64,000 nt of DNA from Sipunculus nudus. Its lineage: Eukaryota; Annelida; Sipuncula; Golfingiida; Sipunculidae. The stretch spans positions 46,794,456 to 46,858,455 of the forward strand of contig CM049318.1 in the NCBI GenBank assembly GCA_026874595.1, read 5' to 3'. Under the pieces are notes generated by a model. It was not told where the DNA came from, did no database searches, and saw nothing but the letters and a program-made list of their open reading frames with translations. A program made the position numbers and the translations under genes. Below are positions 13,190 through 24,057 of this stretch, in pieces; within the stretch, counting starts at the first letter, position 1; each line of letters opens with the position of its first letter.

Positions 13190-13536
13190 ATCCAGGTGGA
13201 GCCACCGGTCTGCAAGAACTGATGAAAAACTCCATAATCAAAATGCATGCAAAGAATCATGGTGATCAATGCATTAGATGTTCAGATACTGGAGCTTTCG
13301 TATCAAATTTTTAATTACTCTGGGGCCTACTTTTGAGCCCTATAGCTCACAGGATATGGGTAACAGAAACCTAATTTCAGGTTTCAAAGGAAATTTTTTC
13401 GTGGACTTCATGCATATCAAATAAAAAGCTTCCAGGTCCAGTGGTTACAATTTGTGCCTGGTCAATTGACGGACAGAAGGCACAACAAAGAGTGATAGCT
13501 ATAGGTCATATGACTTTCAGTCAGCTGAGCTAAAAA
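13190..13536 (+). repeat. Family E then family G repeat copies
   Basis: The first half matches 1859-2040. The second half carries CCTAATTTCAGGTTTC and ends in AGTCAGCTGAGCTAAAAA, like 4494-4682. The E-G order follows directly on the family A end. Confidence 0.65.
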
Positions 13537-13869
13537 ATATGATCTGTTTGTGTATAAGTTAAATCAAACAAACACTGAACTTGGCATCTTTTTATTTTGA
13601 TATTTGTTGTGAGCAGTTTATCCTGGCAGCCAATCAACAAATCATTTCCTGCTGACCTACATTCATATTTACTTCAACCCTCCAGGTTTTTGAGTGGAAG
13701 GAACCACATGTTAGGGGCCAATGGGGAAATCAATGATACCATGGCCAGCCCCAGGCACAGACTGTTGTAATTTTGTGTCAGTTAAACAAACCATTGTCCC
13801 ATTTATCTTCTCCGAGTCCTTTATTATTCCTTCATTTCTGCTCCAGTTTCCAATTTTAGATTCTGTTTT
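13537..13869. other. Low-copy spacer before the 27-bp satellite
   Basis: It shows no repeat similarity that I can see to the rest of the window. A plus-strand open frame starts at 13721 but runs straight into the satellite, so it is not credible as a gene. Confidence 0.5.
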
Positions 13870-16800
13870 GTCACCAATTCATACCTTCTGTTTTGGCACT
13901 CTGTTTCACACCTTCTGTTTTGGCACAGTGTCCCATACCTTCTGTTTTGGCATTGTGTTTCACACCGGTTTTGGCACTGTGTTTCATACCTTCTGTTTTG
14001 TCACCCATTCACACCTTCTGTTTTGGCACTGTTTCCTACCTTCTGTTTTGGCACAGTGTCCCATACCTTCTGTTTTGGCATTGTGTTTCACACCGGTTTT
14101 GGCACTGTGTTTCATACCCTCTGTTTTAGCACTGTGTTCTGTACCTTCTGTTTTGGCATTGTGTTTCACACCTTAGGTTTTGGCACTGTGTTCCATACCT
14201 TCTGTTTTGGCATTGTGTTTCACACCAGTTTTGGCACTGTTTCATACCTTCTGTTTTGGCACTGTGTTTTGTACCTTCTGTTTTAGCATTGTGTTTCACA
14301 CCTTCTGTTTTGGCACTCTGTCCATACCTTCCGTTTTGGCACTGTGTTTCACACCTTCTATTTGGCACTGTGTTCCATACCTTCCCTTTTGGCACTGTGT
14401 TCCATACCTTCTGTTTTGGCACTGTGTCCCATACCTTCTGTTTTGGCATTGTGTTTCACACCTTTGGTTTTGGCACTGTGTTCCATACCTTCTGTTTTGG
14501 CATTGTGTTCCATACCTTATGTTTTGGCACTATGTTTCACACCTTCTGTTTTGGCACTGTGTTTCACATCTTCTGTTTTGGCACTGTGTTTCACACCTTC
14601 TGTTTTGGCACTGTGTTACATACCTTCCGTTTTGGCACTGTGATCCAGACCTTCTGTTTTGGCACTGTGTCCCATGCCTTTTGTTCTGGGACTGTGTTTC
14701 ACACCTTCGGTTTTGGCACTGTGTTCCCTAACTTTTGTTTTGGCACTGTGTCCCATACCTTCTGTTTTGGCATTGTTGTTTCAAACTTTCGGTTTTTGCA
14801 CTGTGTTTCACACCTTCTGTTTTGGCAGTGTGTTCCATACCTTCTGTTTTTGCACTGTGTTTCACATCTTCTGTTTTGGCACTGTGTTTCATGCCTTCTG
14901 TTTTGGCAATGTGTTCCGTACCTTTTGTTTTGGCACTGTGTCCCATACCTTCTGTTTTTGCACTGTGTTTCACGCTTTCTGTTTTGGCAGTGTGTTTCAC
15001 ACCTTCTGTTTTAGCACTGTATTCCATACCTTCTGTTTTTGCACTGTGATTCACACCTTCTGTTTTGGCATTGTGTTTCACACTGGTTTTGGTACTGTGT
15101 TTCATACCTTCTGTTTTGGCACTGTGTTCTGTACCTTCTGTTTTGGCATTGTGTTTCACACCTTTGGTTTTTGCACTGTGTTCCATACCTTCCGTATTGG
15201 CACTGTGTTTCACACCTTCTATTTGGCACTGTGTTCCAACCTTCTGTTTTGGCACTGTGTTCCATACCTTATGTTTTGGCACTATGTTTCACACCTTCTG
15301 TTTTGGAACTGTGTTTAATACCTTCTGTTTTGGCACAGTGTTTCACACCTTCTGTTTTGGCACTGTGTCCCATACCTTCTGTTTTGGCACTGTGTTCCAT
15401 ACCTTCTGTTTTGGCACTGTGTTTCACACCTTCTGTTTTGGCACTGTGTTCCATACCTTCTGTTTTGGCACTGTGTTTCACATCTTCTGTTTTGGCACTG
15501 TGTTTCATGCCTTCTGTTTTGGCACTGTGTTCCGTACCTTTTGTTTTGGCACTGTGTCCCATACCTTTTGTTCTGGGATTGTGTTTCACACCTTCGGTTT
15601 TGGCACTGTGTTCCAGACCTTCTGTTTTGGCACTGTGTCCCATACCTTCTGTTTTTGCATTGTTGTTTCAAACTTTCGGTTTTTGAACTGTGTTTCACAC
15701 CTTCTGTTTTGGCAGTGTGTTCCATACCTTCTGTTTTTGCACTGTGTTTCATATCTTCTGTTTTGGCACTGTGTCCCATACCTTCTGTTTTGGCACTGTG
15801 TTCCATACCTTCTGTTTTGACACTGTGTTTCACACCTTCTGTTTTGGCACTGTGTTCCATACCTTCTGTTTTTGCACTGTGTTTCACATCTTCTGTTTTG
15901 GCACTGTGTTTCATGCCTTCTGTTTTGGCACTGTGTTCCATACCTTCTGTTTTGGCATTGTTGTTTCAAATTTTCGGTTTTTTGCACTGTGTTTCACACC
16001 TTCTGTTTTGGCACTGTGTTTCATACCTTCTGTTTTGGCACTGTGTTCTGTACCTTCTGTTTTGGCATTGTGTTTCACACCTTCGGTTTTTGCACTGTGT
16101 TCCATACCTTCCGTATTGGCACTGTGTTTCACACCTTCTATTTGGCATTGTGTTTCACACCTTCTGTTTTTGCACTGTGTTCCATACCTTCCGTATTGGC
16201 ACTGTGTTTCACACCTTCTATTTGGCACTGTGTTCCATATCTTCTGTTTTGGCACTGTGTTCCATACCTTATGTTTTGGCACTATGTTTAACACCTTCTG
16301 TTTTGGAACTGTGTTCAATACCTTCTGTTTTGGCACTGTGTTTCACACCTTCTGTTTTGGCACTGTGTTTCATGCCTTCTGTTTTGGCACTGTGTTCAGT
16401 ACCTTTTGTTTTGGCACTGTGTCCCATACCTTTTGTTCTGGGATTGTGTTTCACACCTTCGGTTTTGGCACTGTGTTCCCTAACTTTTGTTTTGGCATTG
16501 TGTTTCACACCTTCGGTTTTTGCATTGTGTTCCATACCTTCCGTATTGGCACTGTGTTTCACACCTTCTATTTGGCACTGTGTTTCATACCTTCCGTTTT
16601 GGCACTTGTTCCTTACCTTTTGTTTTGGCACTGTGTCCCATACCTTCTGTTTTGGCACTGTGTTTCATACCTTCTGTTTTGGCACTATTTTTCACACCTT
16701 CTGTTTTGGCACTGTGTTTCACACCTTCTGTTTTGGCACTGTGTTTCACACCTTCTGTTTTGGCACTGTGTTTCATACCTTCCGTTTTGGCATTTGTTCC

Positions 16801-17053
16801 TTACCTTTTGTTTTGGCACTGTGTCCGATACCTTCTGTTTTGGCACTGTGTTTCATACCTTCCGTTTTGGCACTTGTTCCTTACCTTTTGTTTTGGCACT
16901 GTGTTTCACACCTTCTGTTTGGGCACTGTGTTCTATATCTTCTGTTTTGGCACTGTGTTCTATACCTTCTGTTTTGGCACTGTGTTTGATACCTTCTGTT
17001 TTTGCACTGTGTTTCACACCTTCTGTTTTGGCACTGTGTTTCATACATTCTGA
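13870..17053. repeat. 27-bp satellite, roughly 115 units
   Basis: The unit contains CACTGTGTTTCACACC followed by TTCTGTTTTGG, giving 27 bases. Variants alternate TTTCACACC, TTCCATACC and TCCCATACC. Because 27 is divisible by three, all phases stay open over long distances and produce frames up to 482 codons on both strands. The rare variants TTGTTGTTTCAAA (near 14773, 15659 and 15958) and CTATTTGG (near 14357, 15220, 16137, 16218 and 16568) recur in blocks. This indicates higher-order duplication of many units at once. Confidence 0.97.
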
Positions 17054-17145
17054 GAACGGTTGAATTTTGAAGGTAGATGCAGTACTAGAGAAATTCTAAT
17101 TAATTTTTACTCTATTCTTAGATCAGGGCTTTAGTGTTTATGACA

Positions 17146-17343
17146 CTGTCCATACATTAACAGCCTTGATGACTGTCCATACATTAACAGCCTTGATGAC
17201 TCCGTCCATACATTAACAGCCTTGATGACTCTGTCCAAACATTAACAGCCTTGATGACTGTCCATTCATTAGAAGCCTTGTTGGCTCTGTCCAAACATTA
17301 ACAGGCTTGATGACTGTCCATACATTAACAGCCTTGATGAAGC
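17146..17343. repeat. Short minisatellite alternating 27 and 29 bases, 7 copies
   Basis: Units carry GTCCATACATTAACAGCC and TTGATGA. Successive GTCC starts are 27, 29, 29, 27, 29 and 27 bases apart, because GACTGTCC alternates with GACTCTGTCC or GACTCCGTCC. It lies about 90 bases downstream of the large 27-bp satellite but is unrelated in sequence. Confidence 0.9.
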
Positions 17344-17349
17344 AGCTCT

Positions 17350-17990
17350 TATACCCAGCAAAGACTTAAAACTGAGGTGTTTTCTCAGCTGGGAAATGAA
17401 TTATAATTCTTATTTAAATTCTATGCAAGGTATGGTGTTAGGATCAAGAGGTATCCCCTGATTATAAACTCTGCATGAGAAATAATATCACAATAAATCT
17501 TCCATTGTGGAATAAATTACAAAAATAAAGAGCTTCCCTAACAAAACACAGGATTGTTTTCTGGCAGTTCTTGTGCAAAAACCAGTTATAAAGCAGCAAC
17601 AGCTGGTTTGAGACCCTATGCAGGCATACATCACTTTCTATATATATGTCTGCCATCTGTCATCCAAGAGGGCAAAACAGCTGTCAGAGAGGCTGGGGTA
17701 AAGCTGATACAGAGACACAGGCAAGGTACCAGGTTAATGTGCATTTGCTGTAAAAGCATGTCACATCAGATAATGCACGGTTAACAGTTCTAGGAATTAC
17801 TGACTGCAAGAAGCAGATGCAGACAAACGCCATCTTTGTCTAGTGGGATAGTCCCAAACGTAGGCTGTACATCTTTAACAACCTTGTCCCATCTGAACAA
17901 CTCTCTCAAAATATATGTCTCCCCCCCCCCCATCAGCTTCCAAAAATGAGGGGTAAAAATATGCACTATCTAAAAAAGTGGTGTTTTGGA
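17350..17990. other. Low-copy DNA, no gene seen
   Basis: Only short open frames on both strands are present. A C tract of about 12 bases lies near 17930. The 17550-17880 part is less AT-rich and shows no repeats, but I could not identify an exon. Confidence 0.5.
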
Positions 17991-17994
17991 AAAT

Positions 17995-18362
17995 ATATAA
18001 ATCTACAGATGTGACCTTGAAAATACAGGTCAAGGTCCCCAGTTTTCGGTCTCTTCAGAGAACAAGGAGGATACAACAGGTGTGTCAAATTTGAGGAATA
18101 AATCTTCAGTACTTTGAAAGTTATGTGGGTCACAATATTCATAGAATTCAGCAGGTAAGACCCTGAAGATCAAGGTCAAGGTCACCAATTTTCAAATTTG
18201 TCTGAGATTGTTGTAGAAAAAATGTGTGTTTCAAATTTTGGGTAAAAACATGCCGCCCTTCAAAAGATATCGCATTCACAATATATCCTAAAGGTGACAA
18301 TAACGACTGACCAAGACAACGAAACATGATGGCACTGAAAAACAACATGTGGGGGGGGGGGG
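17995..18362 (+). repeat. Family D repeat (AAGGTCAAGGTCACC type) ending at a G tract
   Basis: Two diverged units carry CTTGAAAATACAGGTCAAGG and GAAGATCAAGGTCAAGGTCA blocks followed by TTTTC-AATTT. They are the same kind as the tandem units at 30115-30850 and 51170-51390. A run of 12 G closes the segment. Confidence 0.65.
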
Positions 18363-18622
18363 AGATAATTACAGGAGATGTGTGACTATGACATGAGAGC
18401 TGCAGTGTGATATTTTCTTACTCATACACGGAAAAGTGGAATATATCATGTTGACTCACAGAAAATAAGTTTAAATAGGTGGGCTTAAAATTTTGTGGTT
18501 TGTCTCCATATGCATTTTATGTGGAGTAATGTTAAAAATTTATTTAAAGTGCATGAATATTTGATATGTTACAAGAAGAAGGCAGGAGGGTCAGCCAAAC
18601 TACATAGTTCAGAGACATGTTC
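18363..18622. other. AT-rich low-copy DNA, nothing recognised
   Basis: No open frame, repeat or RNA signal could be supported here. Confidence 0.4.
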
Positions 18623-18826
18623 TCAGGTTTCAATAAATTAGTGAATGTAAGTAGCCAGATTCTAGTTTTCATGAATTTGTAAATGTAACCCGCCAAAGTT
18701 CTTAGTTCCCATGAATTTATAGGTGTAGGTGGCCAAAGTCTTCAGGGTTTAATCAATTTGTACATTCAGATGGCCTAATTTCTAAGGTTTTCATGAAATT
18801 GCGTATGCATAAGTGCCTTAGAAACC
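18623..18826. repeat. Degenerate 40-bp tandem repeat, about 5 copies
   Basis: Units share TTTTCATGAATTTGTAAATG followed by a GGCCAAAGT-like core (AGCCAGATT, CGCCAAAGT, GGCCAAAGT, GGCCTAATT), spaced about 40 bases apart. Divergence is high, so this is an old array. Confidence 0.6.
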
Positions 18827-19367
18827 ATCAAATTAAACCCAATGAATAATTCAAAATCTAAAACCTATTTGATCTAATCTGTGAGGTACTATCATAGGGC
18901 AGCATTTGTCACACCCTCGAAGGTATGAACACTCCAGGTTCTTTTAAATGGTAAACCCAATCAGCTGAAACTCACACATACACTCCAAAAGATGAAAAAG
19001 GCATGGGTAAACAAATAATAAAATATATTGAAAGTATACTTGCACTTCTCTGGAGAGGCATTCCACACAAATGTATCAAAGATCACAAGTCTGTACAATC
19101 ACATAAATATCAGAGTCCTGTTTACTCCGGAATGTTCATTACACACAAGGTTTTCATTTGTTTACACGGCTCCTGTCTTTCTCAGCAAATGACTGGTGGT
19201 ATCCTCCAGCACTGTGTACTTGAATATACCAGTGCATGACAATATTCATTACCCCTCACAATTCGCATATATATATTGTCCTGGCCTGTTACTGGACCCC
19301 ACCAAGGTAGAAACACATCGCAAGATTACCAGTCCTTAGGAAGTTAGGAAACCCACTCTCAAGTCCA

Positions 19368-19703
19368 TTAGAGAGGTTCTATGTGGCCGTCCTCAGACAA
19401 TGACGTATAAAGCTCAGGGACTTTGTCTCTCAGCTGATCAGATAATACCGGACCCTCCTCTAGAATGGTCACACAGATAAAGGACACTGACACACAGACA
19501 CTCTCTGGTTCGCTGACCAGGAGTTTGTGAAGATTTTCCAGCATCCAACACTTGTATACACCTGCTGACATCACACATCCTGACTGCTGTTTGGCTAATC
19601 GTCTCACACTGTTAGATGAATTGTCATCAATTGCATGAATAATAAAATGGACACACCTCCAGAGCAAAACATGGGATCAATGCAGATGCGTTGCCTTTGA
19701 AGT
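19368..19703 (-). CDS. Possible terminal exon (or pseudo-exon) of an unrecognised protein
   Basis: On the minus strand an open frame of about 95 codons ends at TAA (19368-19370). Its translation has the mixed composition of a folded protein, for example VRRLAKQQSGC, YKCWMLENLHKLL and LRDKVPELYTSL. It could form a helical, armadillo-like tail, but I do not recognise the family. It has no ATG near its start and an in-frame TGA at 19677-19679, so it would have to begin at a splice acceptor. A weak acceptor fits the frame (exon from 19656). A much better acceptor, TTGTTTTCTGTAG just before 19703, opens a different frame (FKGNASALIPCFALE). Joining the two would need a one-base shift. This may be a last exon, a decayed pseudogene exon or a chance frame. 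No upstream partner exon was identified. Confidence 0.35.
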
Positions 19704-19969
19704 CTACAGAAAACAATAATACTATAACTAGACATAACTGATTCCCAAGGAATTAAAACTGTACTGAAACTAACATCAAATCTGACATCTGGGTTCTCTA
19801 AACTAAGTTCTCACACTAACATCTATACATGATACTCCATATCAATGTACAGCAAATTATAAAACAATCATCTGGTTATACTCCTTACTTGAATAGGCAT
19901 TAAAATAACTAAGTCACAGTTCTCTGGTGACAGCATTCATCCATCATCTTCTGCACAGTGCCTCGCAAA

Positions 19970-20120
19970 ATATAGGTCATCATGACCAAATTTCTGGTTT
20001 CCAAGATTTCCCTAGATTTTTATTCACAAGGTTAACATTTGTGCTCTGTTAACAAGCTGAATTCTGAAAGACTGACAAATGGCCATCACAAAAGCTCTGG
20101 TGATGTTCAGTCAGCTGAGC
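19970..20120 (+). repeat. Family G repeat, diverged copy
   Basis: It contains ATAGGTCATCATGACC and TTTGTGCTCTGTTAACAAGC and ends AGTCAGCTGAGC, followed by AAACAAAGGACC instead of the usual A tract. Confidence 0.55.
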
Positions 20121-22350
20121 AAACAAAGGACCTATGGGTCAGTATAGGGCTCAGATGACTGATGTGTTAATATTTAGTATGATACCAGATGCACTTATAT
20201 GTTTGCTACTGGTTGTCCTGATGGTACTGTAATTCATGCAAAAAGCCTGCACTTTATGCATACAGGTTCATGGTGACCTAATGCCCATGTGGAGATCCAG
20301 TGATTACAATTTGTGCCATGTATTACATCCAAGTTTTTTTAGGTTAACATACATCATTCCTGTATTGTGGCAGGCTCCAAAATACAGGTAAAAACAATTA
20401 TTGGTGGTGCCACCAGTCATCACCACCTAATTAAACTAGTAATAATAAATAAAAGATACCAGGTTTCAGAGCCCTAAATGAAACCATAGCTGATAAAAAA
20501 ATTGCTGATACAACTGCTGTCATTGGATGGTCTAAAGGCCCAGTCACACTGTCCTTGATCAGCCCAAGGATCACCACGGACTGCCAGGAACTTGCCATCC
20601 GTGGTGAATGATGGGTAGAGCCTGGCCAGGCCGCCATTTTGCACCGCCACCAGCTGAGTTAAGATTAACTTGAGATAGAAAACTAATTAGATAAAATGGA
20701 TACTTTGAAACATCTTCAAATGAATGTAGGCTTTCAGGTCAGTGTAAGCCAGCCAACATTTTGAAAGCTGTGTCAAGCTATGAAACTCGGCTTACTACTA
20801 AATTCAGCTGTCTTTTTGTCCAAGCCAATCACATTTGTGTGGCTAACTCAGCTCCAGGCTCTAATGATGGGGGATGGATATTCCCTACTGGGTTGTTAGG
20901 GATGTAAGGGTTCAGTATGGACACAGCAGGATGGATTCATCAGGGATCTCTGTGACCTTTCCGTGAACATGCATGGAATGCTTATATAAGGATTACCAGG
21001 GTTTTAGTATCGACCATGACGGACTGGTAAGGAGGTACCAGGGAATGTGGTGGAAACATAAGCTCATGCTATGAAAGCCTATGGTTGTCATGTGTCATGT
21101 GGCGCTTCTGTATAAAAACAGTAAACACAGTACAAATTAGGAATTTATAACAACAGAATAGGTATGGGCTCTTAGAGAGATGTGCCTGACTCTGGTAAAA
21201 TTAGGGATTTATAACAGCAGAGTAGGTATGTGCTCTTTGAGTGGATGTCTGTCCCCTTTATACCTGGTAATAGATTCTGGGTATATCCAGGTGTTTTGTG
21301 TAATGACTGACCAGTGACTGACGTGGCAAGGCCAAGACGTCCAATGAAAGGTTCAACCTCCTATGTCATATACCATCAGAGCCATAACAAGTACACTTGG
21401 CCCATCTCAAATTCTCTACTGGCACATGGATCCTGCTATAAACACCAGACTTCATTTTAATCGCTGGATACTTTGTGACTGCTGTTACAGGAACTTGAAG
21501 TTACTTCCAACCGTTACTGTAAGACATGTAAGCAAAACTTCTTCCACAGTGCACTGGTCTGATGTTGTTGCTGCATGGCCTGGTGCCAGGTTTAACCAGA
21601 CAGGTATATAAACCAGAAATCAAGCCACCAAATCTATAACTCACATAGTTATTACTTTAAATAAGACTGGAATTACATCTAACATAACAGATAAAAGCAG
21701 AAACACCCAAAAACAAACTGGTATTTGTTAGTGTTCAGCAACAATCAAAGATTACTTGGCAGGCCTTGATCAATGATCACTGTCAGGTACACTTGACAAA
21801 AACTTTTAAACCTGTACCAGTAATGACCAGTCGGAATCATGGTAATCATTTACAGTACTAGAGATGCACCTTTTACAGTTAAGCAAACCTGGTTCTCACA
21901 GATCATCTGATTCCTTAAGTCTGTATGGTGTTGAAAACAGTAATGAACTGCAGTTAATTCCTGTCAGGAAAGTTCTAATAATGCCTATTTGTGGTGGATG
22001 TGTGAGTTTGTTTATCCACAAGCTCTTAGTAAACACAGTACATGAGTCAATGTTGATAAATATAATAGCCATATAACTTGGGGTGATTGGTTGCTAAGTT
22101 GAAAAGTCACTACCTGCCAAATGCCCTTTGAAAAATCTGTCTGGTTCATTTGACCTGTGGCTAGATTTCCTTGTTGAATGTGTTTGGATTATTTGGCAGG
22201 CCCCACATGTTATAAACATGTGGATATAAACGAACAGAAAAACTGTATGTGGCAGAATTAAACTTTCAAGGAAAATTTTATAAATGGCTTATTAGTTAGT
22301 TGTAGTTAACAGACATAAGATATTTGAATAAGATTGAGATTTTCAACAAA
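20121..22350. other. Mostly low-copy DNA, no gene supported
   Basis: A GC-richer stretch at 20535-20640 starts with GGCCCAGTCACACTG, similar to GGGCCTAGTCACACTA at 51026, so it may be the end of a short interspersed element. A GGTGGTGCCACCAG motif lies near 20404. The open frames here (for example 20431-20637 minus and 21363-21611 plus) have no recognisable family and no supporting splice structure. Confidence 0.45.
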
Positions 22351-22359
22351 TATGGAATC

Positions 22360-22575
22360 ATTCAAGGCTCTCATAATAAAGGTCATGACCCCAACCATGG
22401 GCTTTATGCAATGACCCATATCTATGCATGGGCACGATATAAAATGAACGTGGCAGTGATGGGAGTATTAAATGGGGCATAAATCAGCAAAAGGATAAGA
22501 GGTGGGGCCAACAGTCTTCCATACAAGACAAAGCTATATCCACAACCTTTTGGAAACACCAGGGGTATACCCATA
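22360..22575 (+). repeat. Family H repeat copy
   Basis: GTGGCAGTGATGGGAGTATT, AAAAGGATAAGAGGTGGGGC and GACAAAGCTAT match the repeats at 50220-50620 in order and orientation. Confidence 0.6.
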
Positions 22576-23089
22576 ATTTGGATTATGACCTATGACATCA
22601 GTGTTTTAGTGTGTACACATAATGGCAGCTCCAATGGGTTCAAGGAGAAATACTCCCCACCAGGTTCACCAAGGGTGATGGGATATGAAAGTAGTCCAAG
22701 GGCAGGCTCAAGGTGTGAATCTGTCTGCCGGCCAGACAGTTTGGTGACAACTCAATATGTATCAGCAAAGTTCAAAGTGGAATTATACTTTTTTAGTACA
22801 ATTCCCATATCCTCTAATTGTAGTTGGATGATTTTTATTAAGATATCTAATGTTTTATGTAATTTCCACCAAAAGTGGATATATTTAAGAACAAGTTCAC
22901 TCCCTTGGTTAAAGGCAAGGACGCCATTTTCAACAGACTTCATCCTCTAACCAATTTCTGTATGACATTTGTAAAAGATCTGTGAGTTTGTTTGTTTTGT
23001 TTATTTGGCTCTGATGGACTAACTGCAGCATTAGCGTGGCAGTGGTGGCAGGAGTCCTAGCTTCTGAGTTGCTCAAATATTTTTTTGCT

Positions 23090-24028
23090 CACTGAAAGTA
23101 GGTTATGGTGGACCTCCACAGAGGACCTGTCAACGTTTTAAGTTTGAACTTAATTCCTGAGGCCACAGTTACAATTTGTGTCCAGCTTAAGTTAAGACTG
23201 TTGGCTGTAAATTTTCACCTTCAACAAATCAGGTAAAAATGTGAAAAAATAGATATACTGCAGGTGGCGCCACCAGTCTTCTGCAATGGTTAAAGTTCTG
23301 AAAGGGCAATCAGCATTCTGGATTTCATGGCAATCCATCAACCCTAGTTTAAGCTTCTGATGAGCTGAACAAGTGCTTTTGCTTCATAACTGACAGAATG
23401 TCGGTCATCATGACCTACTTTTGCAACCCAACAGAGAGCCAACCAGGACCTGTCATAATATGAAATTTCAACTTAGGCCTCATAGTTCTACTTTGTGCTC
23501 TGCTGAAGTTTGAAGTGATGGTAATATATGTTATCTGAAACCCTCAAAAATAAAAGAAAAAATGCTTGAAAATAGAAATATAGTAGATGGCACCACCAGT
23601 CTTATGCAGCAGTTCATAGTCTGCAGGATAAATAAGCTCTCCAGATTTCATGAAAAACAATTCAGCCATTCCTGAGAAATCTGGTCTTTTGTAAGAAATT
23701 TTACAGGCAGGAATCTTAGCTTCTCAAGTGCTGAAACACATTTTTTGTTCTGTAATTTAAAGAATACAGATCACAGTGACTTACTTTTGGATTTCCTCAG
23801 ATGATCTTTCAGTATCTGTAAACATGTGAAGAGAATATAGGTAATGGTGACCTAATTTTTGGTTTACAAAGATATCTATCAGGCTGCCAAGTTTGGTGTT
23901 TTCTAACTCTTATGGTTTAGATTTGTGCCTTGCTGACAGACACTCAGCCTGCTGAACTACCAGACAGATGATGAACAAAGTGTGATCGTTAGAGCTAAGA
24001 TAACTTTGAGTCAGCTAATCTAAAAAGT
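23090..24028 (+). repeat. Diverged tandem units (GGTGGCGCCACCAGTCTT type) ending in family G
   Basis: GGTGGCGCCACCAGTCTT at 23263 and ATGGCACCACCAGTCTTATG near 23587 head two diverged units of about 320 bases. Each has GATTTCATG, CAGCCATTCCTGAGAAAT or related text downstream. The last part matches family G and ends in a decayed AGTCAGCTAATCTAAAAAG. Confidence 0.6.
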
Positions 24029-24057
24029 TTAAAAAAATTGCTCTCCTGCACTGATTA

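Noticed and set aside
15541-16989. 482-codon plus-strand open frame, and about 20 other long frames on both strands at 13.7-17.1 kb
   Set aside because: They are produced by a 27-base tandem repeat whose period is divisible by three. Frames are open on both strands, have no start context or splice sites, and show no constraint distinct from the repeat itself.
22585-22950. 121-codon plus-strand frame
   Set aside because: It crosses from repeat H text into low-copy DNA, with no recognisable domain or splice signals.
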